NCBI GenBank assembly: GCA_035512595.1
Contig: DATKDU010000436.1
Location: 1-6,338, forward strand
DNA from: DATKDU01 sp035512595
Lineage (GTDB): Bacteria > Planctomycetota > Planctomycetia > Pirellulales > Pirellulaceae
Length of the DNA stretch: 6,338 nt
Reading direction: 5' to 3'
Positions within the stretch are counted from its first letter, which is position 1. Each line of letters opens with the position of its first letter. Below are positions 1-6,308 of the stretch, piece by piece. A program made the position numbers and the translations under genes. Below the pieces are notes generated by a model. It was given only the letters and a program-made list of their open reading frames with translations, was not told the DNA's origin and ran no database searches.

Positions 1-373
1 TTAGGGGCCCAGTTCCGAGCTTGTAGCCGACGCCACCGAAGGTCGTGTCGAGCGTGGCAGTGAGCCGGGCAACCGCAATATCGGTGGTCGAACTGCTCGT
101 GAATTGTCCGGCTACCAAAGCTTTGCCATCAGGCTGAACTGTCAAACCCCAGGCCCAACTCTCAGTAAGTCCATTCGGCGCGGCAGTCGGTGCGGCAATC
201 GTCATCAAGCCGCTGCTCCCATGGGCTGCATCGACGCTGCCCATCGCATCGTAGCGCTGGACGGCCATCAATGTGCCACCTGCGGATCTGTTGTTTCCGG
301 CGGCAACGATCTTCTGATCCGCCGGCTGAATCTGCACGGCGTTGTAGCTAGGCGCCCTCGGCGCCGAAGGCAT
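1..373 (-). CDS. Delta-60 repeat beta-propeller protein, partial (3' end off the window, 5' end disrupted)
   Basis: The minus strand from about 346 to the left edge encodes two repeats of the Delta-60 (TIGR02608-like) type. The first contains VQIQPADQKIVAAGNN followed by MAVQRYDAMGSVD. The second contains LTVQPDGKALVAGQF followed by IAVARLTATLDTTFGGVGY. The signature order (QPDGK, hydrophobic run, AG, then a VAR-type strand, then LDttFG) is clear in the second copy and looser in the first. Such repeats form beta-propeller-like domains of secreted or surface proteins, usually in long arrays, so this is a small part of the gene. The frame is open upstream only to about 400. The first available ATG, at 373, gives a proline-rich start with no signal peptide, and this stretch overlaps an unrelated fragment in another frame. 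I infer that the true 5' end was lost near 350. The repeat assignment is firm; whether anything is expressed is unknown. Confidence 0.72.
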   Translation of the reverse strand, partial: MPSAPRAPSYNAVQIQPADQKIVAAGNNRSAGGTLMAVQRYDAMGSVDAAHGSSGLMTIAAPTAAPNGLTESWAWGLTVQPDGKALVAGQFTSSSTTDIAVARLTATLDTTFGGVGYKLGTGPL

Positions 374-521
374 CGGCGGCTTGGGCTTTCTGCTCGGTGT
401 TCAGCGACTTTCGGACGCCGAACCAAGTGAAATGCAGGGCCACGGCCGCCATCGTCCCCCGCAGCCGCTGGGCCGGGGAGAGCGATCGGTCGGCCCGTGG
501 CTCATCAACCAATGAGGACAT
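348..521 (-). pseudogene. N-terminal fragment (57 codons) of a conserved planctomycete hypothetical protein
   Basis: An ATG at 519-521 opens a 57-codon frame that ends in TAG at 348-350. The stretch AQRLRGTMAAVALHFTWFG, followed by VRKSLNTEQKAQAADAFGAEG, resembles from memory the conserved start of a protein family found widely in Planctomycetota (R-TMAA-R-SFTW-G-RK-L-EQK-QAA--FGAEG, then a segment with LSAGKKLLD). Here the match stops right after FGAEG, where the stop codon appears and Delta-60 coding sequence begins in another frame. An AGGAA ribosome binding site on the minus strand (531-535) lies nine bases before the ATG and supports this start. The protein's function is not known to me; homologues have looked like virion or integration-associated hypothetical proteins, but I would not rely on that. 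I read it as a 5' gene remnant left by a rearrangement, or as one side of an assembly misjoin. Confidence 0.55.
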
Positions 522-530
522 GCGTAGTGG

Positions 531-535
531 TTCCT
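531..535 (-). promoter_or_regulatory. Ribosome binding site of the truncated conserved gene
   Basis: The minus strand reads CACAGGAACCACTACGC directly before the ATG at 521. AGGAA with a nine-base spacing is a good Shine-Dalgarno match. It fixes the start of the 57-codon fragment and shows that the 5' end of that gene is original while its 3' part is lost. Confidence 0.45.
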
Positions 536-805
536 GTGGATGGTTTGGAAACTGGGAAGAACTGAAGCGCAATCGCAGGGCCCTGGCGTGCTGTACCGAG
601 CCAACGGCGGCCAGTCGTCGTTTGGGCAGAAGACGTACAAGCTGCTCGGAAGCGGAATGCCCGGGCTCAGTCAGGTACGGCGGACTATTGGCGATCCGGT
701 TGAAACTGGCCGCTTCATCGCAGCTCGGCATCCTGCCGGTTCGGTTGAGCAACCCGGCTCGATTGCTCCGCGAGATTCGTGCGTCCGCTTCGAGCTTGAA
801 GTTCA

Positions 806-824
806 GTCGGTCGATGGGACCGAC
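806..824. repeat. Palindromic repeat, copy 1 (7-bp stem)
   Basis: The sequence gtcggtc-gatgg-gaccgac is a perfect 7-bp inverted repeat with a 5-base loop, about 100 bases beyond the kinase stop codon. It shares the core cgatggRaccgacgc (812-826 here) with copies at 4800-4814 and 6191-6205, all on the same strand. No T-run follows the stem on the kinase-sense strand, so a classic intrinsic terminator is unlikely. A REP-like dispersed element or an mRNA 3'-end stem fits better. Confidence 0.7.
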
Positions 825-922
825 GCGACTTGTCGAACGACCCCCGCCGTCCGGGAGCTATGGGGCGGAAACGAGGAATGCGGCGGGACCTGCTGCAGCG
901 AATGGTTGAATTTCCAGACGAG

Positions 923-3900
923 CTAGCGGGCGGACTCAGCGTGGGTCCTGACGATGCGCATGCCGCATTCATTGCCGCGATAGGTCATGCGGTTGGCCAA
1001 GATTCCGGAACCGGCATTGGCGACTGTTTTCGGCTCCGCGAACCGTGATGAGCCGCGGAACCTCCTTTCCGGCACTTCCGGTGAGAAATAGACGAGATCA
1101 GAGCACCATTCGTAGGCCAGGCCATAAATGTCAAACAGACCGGTATCGTTGGGCTTGAGCATCCCGACGGGTTGCAGCAAGCGATGCGAATTATCCGCAT
1201 GCCAGCCGTACTCCTTGAGCAACGCCTCATCCGAGCCAAATGCGAACCGGGTTGGGCTGCCCGCGCGACAGGCACACTCCCATTCGGCGCTCGTCGGGAG
1301 CCGGTAACCCGTTCGTTGCTCGTAGTTAGCCGGCAATATCATGTCCTCCTTGATCTCTTCCATCCGCGGGAAACACATCTGGCTTTCCGGGATGTTTTCG
1401 AGCTCGCCCAACCAGCGGCAGTACTTGGCTGCTTCGAGCCACGTAATCTGCGTTGCCGGTTCGTTTTCGTCCTCGCCGGCGCGAGGCTGTGCGAAAGGGT
1501 ATTTGATGTCCGAGTGGTCGCGAAGGAAGCGGCGAAACTGACTTAGTGTGACTTTGCGAGTGGCGACCGCAAACGTGTACGGTATCCGTTGGGTAATAAT
1601 TCGTTCCTGCCTTCCCGACTCCACTTTCACCATGGTGCTCAGGGGAAAGACATTTGGCCCAGGCAGCACGGCCATCGTGTGACCTTCCGCGGTGACGTAC
1701 CAGTAACGGCCGGGCAGGCGCTCGCCAGGCTCAAGGTGCCGCTCTGCTTCGGCAACCACTGTCTGGCGCCCCAAGCGTCCGATCAGCCATTCCGCTGCGG
1801 AGTGAACTCCGGCATCCGGATCGTCCCGAAACGCGGCCGTTGCGACCGCCAACACCTGATTTCGCCTATCGGGCGCAATGCCGTCTGCCGGATAACTTCC
1901 CAGGCTCAAAAGCAACGCCCGCCGTATCGACGGATCTTGTTCCACGGCGAGCCGGACCAGAAGTAGTTCAGGGTCCACCCGCAGCGGGCCAAAACGATGG
2001 ATCAAATAAGTCCGCAGCCGAGGATCATCGCTGGCGCGCAGCAGCGGCCAGACCGAGGCCTCATCGCCAAGCCGAACTCGAGTCACGGCAGCATTGGCCT
2101 GGCGGGACGCTAACCGGTCCTTGACGCTATCCGGCGAATGGCTGGGACTCCTCTTGGCCAGTTCATCTTGGATCGCGGTCATTGTGACCGCCCTGGCGGG
2201 GATCTTGGGCCACAAGATTTCATATTGCGCTGGGCTGGCGTCCAACAGCAGGTCAATCAGCAGATTCGGTTGGTCGGCCGCATACTTCACGATGACCGTA
2301 GCTGCCACCACACCCTGTTCCGTCCCCTGTCGCTGACGGGCCTTTTCAGCCAGTGGCTGGACCAGCCATGTGCGCACCGGCGCTAGTCCTTCGGTCCAGG
2401 CTCCCAAGTGAAGCGAATTGGCGCCTAGAAGTTGCTCCGTCAACGTATCGGCCACTTGCGGCCAGTTTGGCGAGCGGGGGTCGAAGGCCGCCAGGGCCAC
2501 AAGCAGCCGGAACCGCCGCGACGAAGAAGTCTTCAGATCGAGTGCCTCCTTCCAGAGGCGAGCGGCCGCTTCTTGCATGTGCGGCGTCAACCCGTCCCGA
2601 ATCACCAGGAATTCGTGAGGATCTTCCGTCTCCAGCATCATGGCCGTCAGCGGATCGCGAACCGTCTTGGGATCAACTTGGAGCATGGCCAGGCCAACTC
2701 GCCACCGGCTGCCGGCAGGCAACTCTTCCTGCGCCCATAATTGCCGCAGCCTCCTTCTAACGTGACTGCCGGCCAGGTCAAGCGATGACACCAGGACCGG
2801 TACCGAGGAGGGCGTTGCTTCTCGCAATGCGTCCACGCGGCCAACGGCCGTCGTCGTTTCACGTTCTATGCGGGCCCACACGGCCCCCGCCCCGCCTACC
2901 AAAAGCGTGGTCACCAGCAGGATTGCGATCCCAATTACCAGGGTGCGGTTGCGGCGCTGCCAGCGAGCGATGCGGGTCCACCACGGTTCCCGGTAGGCGG
3001 TAACCGGCTCGTCCGCGAGCCAGCGCTCGACCTCACGCGCCAATGCGCTTGCGCTGGCGTAGCGATCGGCCATGTTCCGCGACATGGCCTTGAGACATAC
3101 TGCTTCCAGCGCCTTTGGCACACCCTTGCAAATCTGTGAGGGCCGATGAATTCTGCCGTCGATTACATCGGCGAGCGCTTCGGCCTGTTTTTTCCCATGG
3201 CAGGGATGTTGCCCCGCCAAAAGCTCGTAAAGTGTTGCTCCAAGCGAATACACGTCGGCCGGCGTGCCCGTTGCCTCGATCTCCCCTCTGGCCTGCTCAG
3301 GCGACATGTAGGCGAGTGTTCCCAGAACCTCACCCTCGCGGGTGAGTCCGTCCGTACCAACCGCCTCATCCGTGGATGCCAGATAATCCACCGTTTCGTC
3401 GAGAGACGACGATGACTCAACTCTCAGTTTTGCTTCCGCAGATCCCGATGGCCGAGACCGAAGCTGCTTGGCGAGCCCCCAATCGACCACGAGGGTCTCG
3501 CCAAAGTCGCCGAGCAGGACGTTGGCCGGCTTGAGATCCCGGTGGATGACCCCTTGGCTGTGGGCATAGGCAACGGTCTCACAGACACTGACGAATCGCT
3601 GAAGCAGCCGACGAAATGCAAGCGGCTCGGGGCTGCGGTGATAATCCTGGATGGCTTGGCGTAGAGTCTTTCCCTGCACGAACCGCATGGCATAACGGGT
3701 TTGCCCCTGGGCGTCTTCCTCGATGTCATAAATGGGAATGATGCCCGGGTGCTCCAACTGCCCTGTGATTCTCGCTTCCTCAAGAAATCGCCGGCGCAAG
3801 TCCAAGCAGCCGCGCTTGTCATGGCGAATCTCTTTGAGAGCTACCTGCCGCTGCAGCTTTTCGTCGCGGGCCAGGCTGACCTGCCCCAATCCGCCACTGG

Positions 3901-3952
3901 CATGCACGCGAATGATGCTAAAACGGCCATCGGGCGGGGGCAGGTCGGACAT
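923..3952 (-). CDS. Transmembrane Ser/Thr protein kinase with HEAT-like repeats and a C-terminal FGE-sulfatase domain
   Basis: Numbering is from the ATG at 3952 (1009 residues). Residues 10-313 form a Hanks-type kinase: a glycine loop with SGGLGQV whose first glycine is Ala18, the VALK lysine K40, helix-C Glu59, HRDLKPAN with catalytic D139, DWG in place of DFG (D157), and SPE at 217-219. A Ser/Thr-rich insert of about 60 residues lies between DWG and SPE and may hold autophosphorylation sites. One transmembrane helix spans 337-359. A helical region follows, with HEAT-like repeats at about 629-729. An FGE-sulfatase (PF03781-type) domain occupies about 759-1004, with GYRLPTSAEWE, NDTGLFDIYGLAYEWCSD, FRGSS and CGMRI. 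The kinase should be cytoplasmic and the rest extracytoplasmic, as in a receptor. The FGE part lacks the catalytic cysteine pair in the segment between FRGSS and CGMRI, so a binding role is more likely than formylglycine formation. The frame stays open to a TTG at 4195, but third-position GC falls below half upstream of 3952, and the added residues look non-coding; ATGs at 4084 and 4069 remain possible starts. A weak TTGACT/AAAATT pair (4018-4023, 3995-4000) could be its promoter. Confidence 0.95.
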   Translation of the reverse strand: MSDLPPPDGRFSIIRVHASGGLGQVSLARDEKLQRQVALKEIRHDKRGCLDLRRRFLEEARITGQLEHPGIIPIYDIEEDAQGQTRYAMRFVQGKTLRQAIQDYHRSPEPLAFRRLLQRFVSVCETVAYAHSQGVIHRDLKPANVLLGDFGETLVVDWGLAKQLRSRPSGSAEAKLRVESSSSLDETVDYLASTDEAVGTDGLTREGEVLGTLAYMSPEQARGEIEATGTPADVYSLGATLYELLAGQHPCHGKKQAEALADVIDGRIHRPSQICKGVPKALEAVCLKAMSRNMADRYASASALAREVERWLADEPVTAYREPWWTRIARWQRRNRTLVIGIAILLVTTLLVGGAGAVWARIERETTTAVGRVDALREATPSSVPVLVSSLDLAGSHVRRRLRQLWAQEELPAGSRWRVGLAMLQVDPKTVRDPLTAMMLETEDPHEFLVIRDGLTPHMQEAAARLWKEALDLKTSSSRRFRLLVALAAFDPRSPNWPQVADTLTEQLLGANSLHLGAWTEGLAPVRTWLVQPLAEKARQRQGTEQGVVAATVIVKYAADQPNLLIDLLLDASPAQYEILWPKIPARAVTMTAIQDELAKRSPSHSPDSVKDRLASRQANAAVTRVRLGDEASVWPLLRASDDPRLRTYLIHRFGPLRVDPELLLVRLAVEQDPSIRRALLLSLGSYPADGIAPDRRNQVLAVATAAFRDDPDAGVHSAAEWLIGRLGRQTVVAEAERHLEPGERLPGRYWYVTAEGHTMAVLPGPNVFPLSTMVKVESGRQERIITQRIPYTFAVATRKVTLSQFRRFLRDHSDIKYPFAQPRAGEDENEPATQITWLEAAKYCRWLGELENIPESQMCFPRMEEIKEDMILPANYEQRTGYRLPTSAEWECACRAGSPTRFAFGSDEALLKEYGWHADNSHRLLQPVGMLKPNDTGLFDIYGLAYEWCSDLVYFSPEVPERRFRGSSRFAEPKTVANAGSGILANRMTYRGNECGMRIVRTHAESAR

Positions 3953-4156
3953 GGGCTCGATATCCACTGAGGTACATTGACCTGGTCTTCCGCCAATTTT
4001 CCAATGCGGATGGCGCAAGTCAACAAAAATGCGGCAGATCACCGGAGATTGAGCTAAGGAAGGGGCCATGCTCGGCGCCACCATGGTCGATGCCGCTGCT
4101 TCATCTAGTATCGTTGTAGAGCAAAAGCAAGACACCGCCCAAGACTCGTGTTTTTC

Positions 4157-4185
4157 TTGACAGCCGAATCCTGGCAAGCTTGAAT
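4157..4185 (+). promoter_or_regulatory. Possible sigma-70-type promoter for the small secreted-protein gene
   Basis: A perfect TTGACA (4157-4162) is followed after 17 bases by TTGAAT (4180-4185), which matches four of six bases of the TATAAT consensus. Transcription would start near 4192, about 45 bases before the ATG at 4236. It sits in the divergent gap between the kinase gene and the plus-strand gene. In a GC-rich genome this could be chance, and planctomycete promoters are not well characterised. Confidence 0.3.
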
Positions 4186-4235
4186 GAAGGCTCAAAGCGG
4201 CTCGCTCCTATTGCTGCATCTTGGGATTGGCTTCC

Positions 4236-4499
4236 ATGTTCTGACGAACCGTACTTCTAGGCACCTTCCTCGGGATGTTGTGGAGTTCGCCGATCGTTGC
4301 TCAGCAGGACCTTGATGGGAAGCTGGTTGAGATTGGCCGGAATGCCGTCCGTCTGGAAGTGAACGGCGCCCTGAAGACGATGGGAGTGGCGCGCGACACA
4401 GTCGTACGGGTATATGCCAAGGCAGGCCGCGACGTGTTGCGACCGGGGGATGAACGAGCGGAGAATGGCGAAGGAAGCAGTATCAGCCGCATGCGGTAA
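4236..4499 (+). pseudogene. Small secreted beta-barrel-like protein, interrupted by TGA at codon 3 and probably truncated
   Basis: Reading from the ATG at 4236 gives M-F-stop-RTVLLGTFLGMLWSSPIVAQ and then QDLDGKLVEIGRNAVRLEVN. If the TGA at 4242-4244 were CGA, this would be a textbook Sec signal peptide (MFRR, hydrophobic core, VAQ cleavage site) before a small beta-rich domain. The only other ATG, at 4275, keeps too little of the hydrophobic core for export. The domain segment ending RVYAKAGRDVLRPGD resembles small secreted planctomycete proteins with a DUF5666/OB-like barrel, in which LRPG is followed by another beta strand. Here the sequence after RPGD (ERAENGEGSSIS) loses that character, so the 3' part may also be missing. 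The gene is divergent from the kinase and has a possible promoter at 4157-4185. I recognise the general type only, not a named family. A functional cytoplasmic 74-residue product from 4275 cannot be excluded. Confidence 0.5.
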
Positions 4500-4528
4500 T
4501 GGCTGGGCGGTCCGCGAACCACACTCCG

Positions 4529-4801
4529 CTAGGGCGTCGCCATGCCGCGAAACACCGCATGCCGGAGCTGGCCGGGTTTGGACTGCGTGCTGTAGCGAAC
4601 CTCGACACGCAGCTCCGGCCGGACCCATTGCCCGTCTTTCGGCTCCCTGTCGGCGAATGGGCACTGCGGCTGGCGGGACGCTTCAAGCGCCTGGAGGAGC
4701 GTCCGCCTCGTATCCCCGGCGAAACCGTATTCGACTCGCCCGGCATACTCCAGCCGCCGTCCCTTCTTCCGGCCGAGCAGCAATTCGCACTGCCCCGGGC
4801 G
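4529..4801 (-). pseudogene. Remnant of an ATP-dependent DNA ligase: C-terminal OB-fold of a LigD-type ligase domain
   Basis: About 90 codons on the minus strand match the C-terminal oligonucleotide-binding domain of LigD-type ATP-dependent DNA ligases, the ligase of bacterial Ku-dependent end joining. The motifs appear in family order: CELLLG, then RLEYAGRVEYGF, then CPFAD, then WVRPELRVEVRYST, then GQLRHAVFRGM, with TAG at 4529-4531. In family members the matching segments read LLLG, L-Y-GrVGTGF, PF, WV-PELVaEV-F-eWT, LRHPvF-GLR. The nucleotidyltransferase domain, with its active-site lysine, and the first strands of the OB fold are absent. The match begins at about 4801, exactly where a palindromic-repeat core starts, and the upstream DNA is occupied by the start of the beta-propeller gene. 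The frame can be extended to an ATG at 4837, but those first 12 residues are encoded by repeat and leader sequence. A 90-residue OB fold alone cannot ligate DNA. I am confident of the homology and fairly confident that it is non-functional. Confidence 0.8.
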
Positions 4802-4814
4802 ATGGGACCGACGC
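4800..4814 (+). repeat. Palindromic repeat, copy 2 (half site)
   Basis: The core cgatgggaccgacgc is present, but the left arm (gtcggt in the other copies) is replaced by the ligase-derived bases ccgggc, so no stem can form. The copy lies exactly at the truncation point of the ligase remnant and about 85 bases before the start of the beta-propeller gene. Confidence 0.6.
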
Positions 4815-4898
4815 ATAAAAGGTGCTGAGAGACACAATGCACGGTAAGATGTGGTGCGAATGCGGCTCGTAGACTCTTCCTATCTGTTTTTCGCAGCC

Positions 4899-6101
4899 AT
4901 GTCCCCCGAACTTTCTCGCCGTTCGCTTCTCGCGGCCGCGTCGTTCGCCGCGTCGAGTGCCGTCTTGGACTCGCCATTGGCTTATGGTGCCGAGGCGGAC
5001 GATCCAGTGGCCCCATGGCGGACGGGGGTCCAAATCGGGCCCGTGTCGAAGGTGGGGGGACGCCACACGATGCACACGTATTACCTTCTGAATCCCGAAA
5101 GCCCTGATGGCCGCCGCGTCGTGTTCTTCGCCTCGACGCATCCGGCGGCGCATGTGGGCAAGATCTGTATCCTCGATCGCCACACAGGCGCTGAGACCGT
5201 TCTCGCCGACGAAATCCACACAGAAGACGCGCACCGGGTAGCCCTTCAACAATGGACTGCTGGTGGCAAGGCTGTGGCATATCACGAAGTCGTCAACAAG
5301 CGCTGGCGCGTGGTAGTCGTCGATATCGAGACGCGGGCCAAAAAAATCATCGCGGAAGATCGCCAACTGGGTTTCGGCCGCGGCGACGGCCACCTCCTGC
5401 CGCTCTATGGCTGTCACTGGAATCCCCGTGATCACCGCGATTTGGAACTGTATGACGTGACGACAGGGCAGATTCGCACCGCGGTCAAAGTCACCGACGT
5501 GGAGGAGCAGTACGGCAGTTGGCTCAACAAGGAGTTCGCGGGCAGGCCGACCTCAATCGCATTTCCAACAATCAGCCCCGATCAAAAGCGGGTCTTCTTC
5601 AAGATGTCGGCCGGTGATGGCGGCGACAACTTCATGTCTAAGGGGGCAAGCCACAGGCAAGGGATTGTTTTCTATGATCTCGAGCGCCAGCGGCTGACCT
5701 TCATGCGCGAAAAATGGGGGCATCCCGCCTGGCATCCCGACTCGTTTCACTGGATCGAAATGGGTAACCTGCTGCTCGATGCCGAGGGAGGCCCGCTTAC
5801 TCGCATACCCAACGTCCTGGCACTTCGAGGCCAGCATCTGGCGGTCAGTCCCTGCGGCCGGCTGTTCGTCAGCGACGGCCTGACGGAGACGCTCGGCGGA
5901 CTGCGGGGCCAATGGGCAGTGCTCGTCGCCGACCTGGGCGGTGAGTCGCACGCCATCGTACACAAGTTCGCCGGCGATCGCGGTGCAAAATCGTGGCGCG
6001 TCTCGCATCCTCACCCGATTTTCAGCGCCGATGGCAAGCGGATTTATTACAACGTCAATGCGGGCGAGCACACGCAGCTATACGTCGCAGAACGGAAGTG
6101 A
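4899..6101 (+). CDS. Tat-exported beta-propeller protein related to oligogalacturonate lyase
   Basis: The product has 400 residues from the ATG at 4899. It begins MSPELSRRSLLAAAS, a twin-arginine signal (R7, R8) with an Ala-rich core and a likely cleavage site after AYGA (residue 31). The frame extends upstream to a GTG at 4851, but the added residues would put 16 extra residues ahead of the Tat motif. No strong Shine-Dalgarno sequence is seen before either start. The mature part carries WD40/TolB-like propeller strands: SPDGRRVVFF (68-77), GGKAVAYH (122-129), SPDQKRVFF (226-234), SPCGRLFV (317-324) and SADGKRIYYN (376-385). The sequences GHPAWHPDS (274-282) and SWRVSHPHPIFSADG (365-379) resemble the metal-site region of oligogalacturonate lyases (Pectate_lyase22 family; Mn bound by His, Gln, His, His). 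The HxH pair is kept here (H370, H372), but the position expected to hold Gln seems to be Arg367. It may be a lyase on pectin-like oligouronides or a carbohydrate-binding relative. The length suits that family (about 390). It is a lone gene with no recognised partner beside it. Confidence 0.88.
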   Translation: MSPELSRRSLLAAASFAASSAVLDSPLAYGAEADDPVAPWRTGVQIGPVSKVGGRHTMHTYYLLNPESPDGRRVVFFASTHPAAHVGKICILDRHTGAETVLADEIHTEDAHRVALQQWTAGGKAVAYHEVVNKRWRVVVVDIETRAKKIIAEDRQLGFGRGDGHLLPLYGCHWNPRDHRDLELYDVTTGQIRTAVKVTDVEEQYGSWLNKEFAGRPTSIAFPTISPDQKRVFFKMSAGDGGDNFMSKGASHRQGIVFYDLERQRLTFMREKWGHPAWHPDSFHWIEMGNLLLDAEGGPLTRIPNVLALRGQHLAVSPCGRLFVSDGLTETLGGLRGQWAVLVADLGGESHAIVHKFAGDRGAKSWRVSHPHPIFSADGKRIYYNVNAGEHTQLYVAERK

Positions 6102-6181
6102 TCGCCAGCGCCGTCATCCACCAACTTCGCACGTTTTCGCGGATTTGTCCGTACAGCCGATACCCGTCGCGCTTCCTCTTT

Positions 6182-6206
6182 CGCGTCGGTCGATGGAACC
6201 GACGCG
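6182..6206. repeat. Palindromic repeat, copy 3 (9-bp stem)
   Basis: The arms cgcgtcggt (6182-6190) and accgacgcg (6198-6206) are perfect reverse complements around the loop cgatgga. The stem begins about 80 bases after the stop codon of the beta-propeller gene, a placement like that of copy 1 behind the kinase gene. No T-run follows. It is the strongest of the three copies. It may protect or end transcripts, or be a dispersed REP-like element. Confidence 0.72.
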
Positions 6207-6280
6207 CGCAACGTGGTCCACGATTACTTTGAACATTCCGTCGGGGATCGACACGAATGAGAAAAGCAGCGATTTGTTGA

Positions 6281-6308
6281 AAGGCTAAACCCCTAACGCC
6301 AAGGCTAA
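6281..6308. repeat. Short direct repeat with recurring CTAA at the right edge
   Basis: AAGGCTAA occurs at 6281-6288 and again at 6301-6308, a spacing of 20 bases, with a further CCTAAC between them. About 14 of 20 positions agree between the two units. The segment may be the edge of a longer repeat beyond the window or the end of an intergenic repeat tract. The rest of 6102-6338 shows no gene apart from the palindrome at 6182-6206. Confidence 0.35.

Larger units (their letters stand above)
522..922. other. Stretch without a convincing gene, holding one palindromic repeat
   Basis: Both strands have several overlapping open frames here (the longest on the plus strand spans 397-909), as expected for GC-rich DNA. 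None has recognisable domains, a good start context or a plausible composition. The stretch lies downstream of the kinase stop and upstream of the truncated gene at 521, so it probably contains the 3' untranslated region of the former and the promoter of the latter. The only clear structure is the palindrome at 806-824. No T-run follows it on either strand. Confidence 0.5.

Noticed and set aside
806..824. Intrinsic transcription terminator of the kinase gene
   Set aside because: The stem is good, but no run of T follows it on the transcribed strand, and near-identical copies elsewhere suggest a dispersed repeat.
397..926. Plus-strand frames of 170 and 128 codons downstream of the kinase gene
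   Set aside because: They show no domain, no ribosome binding site and Arg/Ser-rich shadow composition; they cross the palindrome and run antisense to the truncated conserved gene.
923..4195. Candidate new defence or signalling system built around the kinase
   Set aside because: The neighbours are gene remnants and a sugar-related propeller protein on the other strand; no conserved partner, nuclease, transposase or toxin is present to support a system.
4257..4664. Minus-strand 135-codon frame between the kinase and the propeller gene
   Set aside because: The translation has no recognisable motif, and it runs antisense to the signal-peptide gene and through the ligase remnant in the wrong frame.
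4851..4898. GTG start at 4851 (or ATG at 4860) for the beta-propeller gene
   Set aside because: It would place 13-16 extra residues, including a second hydrophobic patch, ahead of a complete Tat signal that begins normally at 4899.
4483..5435. Long minus-strand open frames (250 and 265 codons) opposite the beta-propeller gene
   Set aside because: They have low-complexity Arg/Pro/Ser-rich translations with no domains and lie antisense to a clear Tat-exported protein; only the part at 4529-4801, in a different frame, is meaningful.
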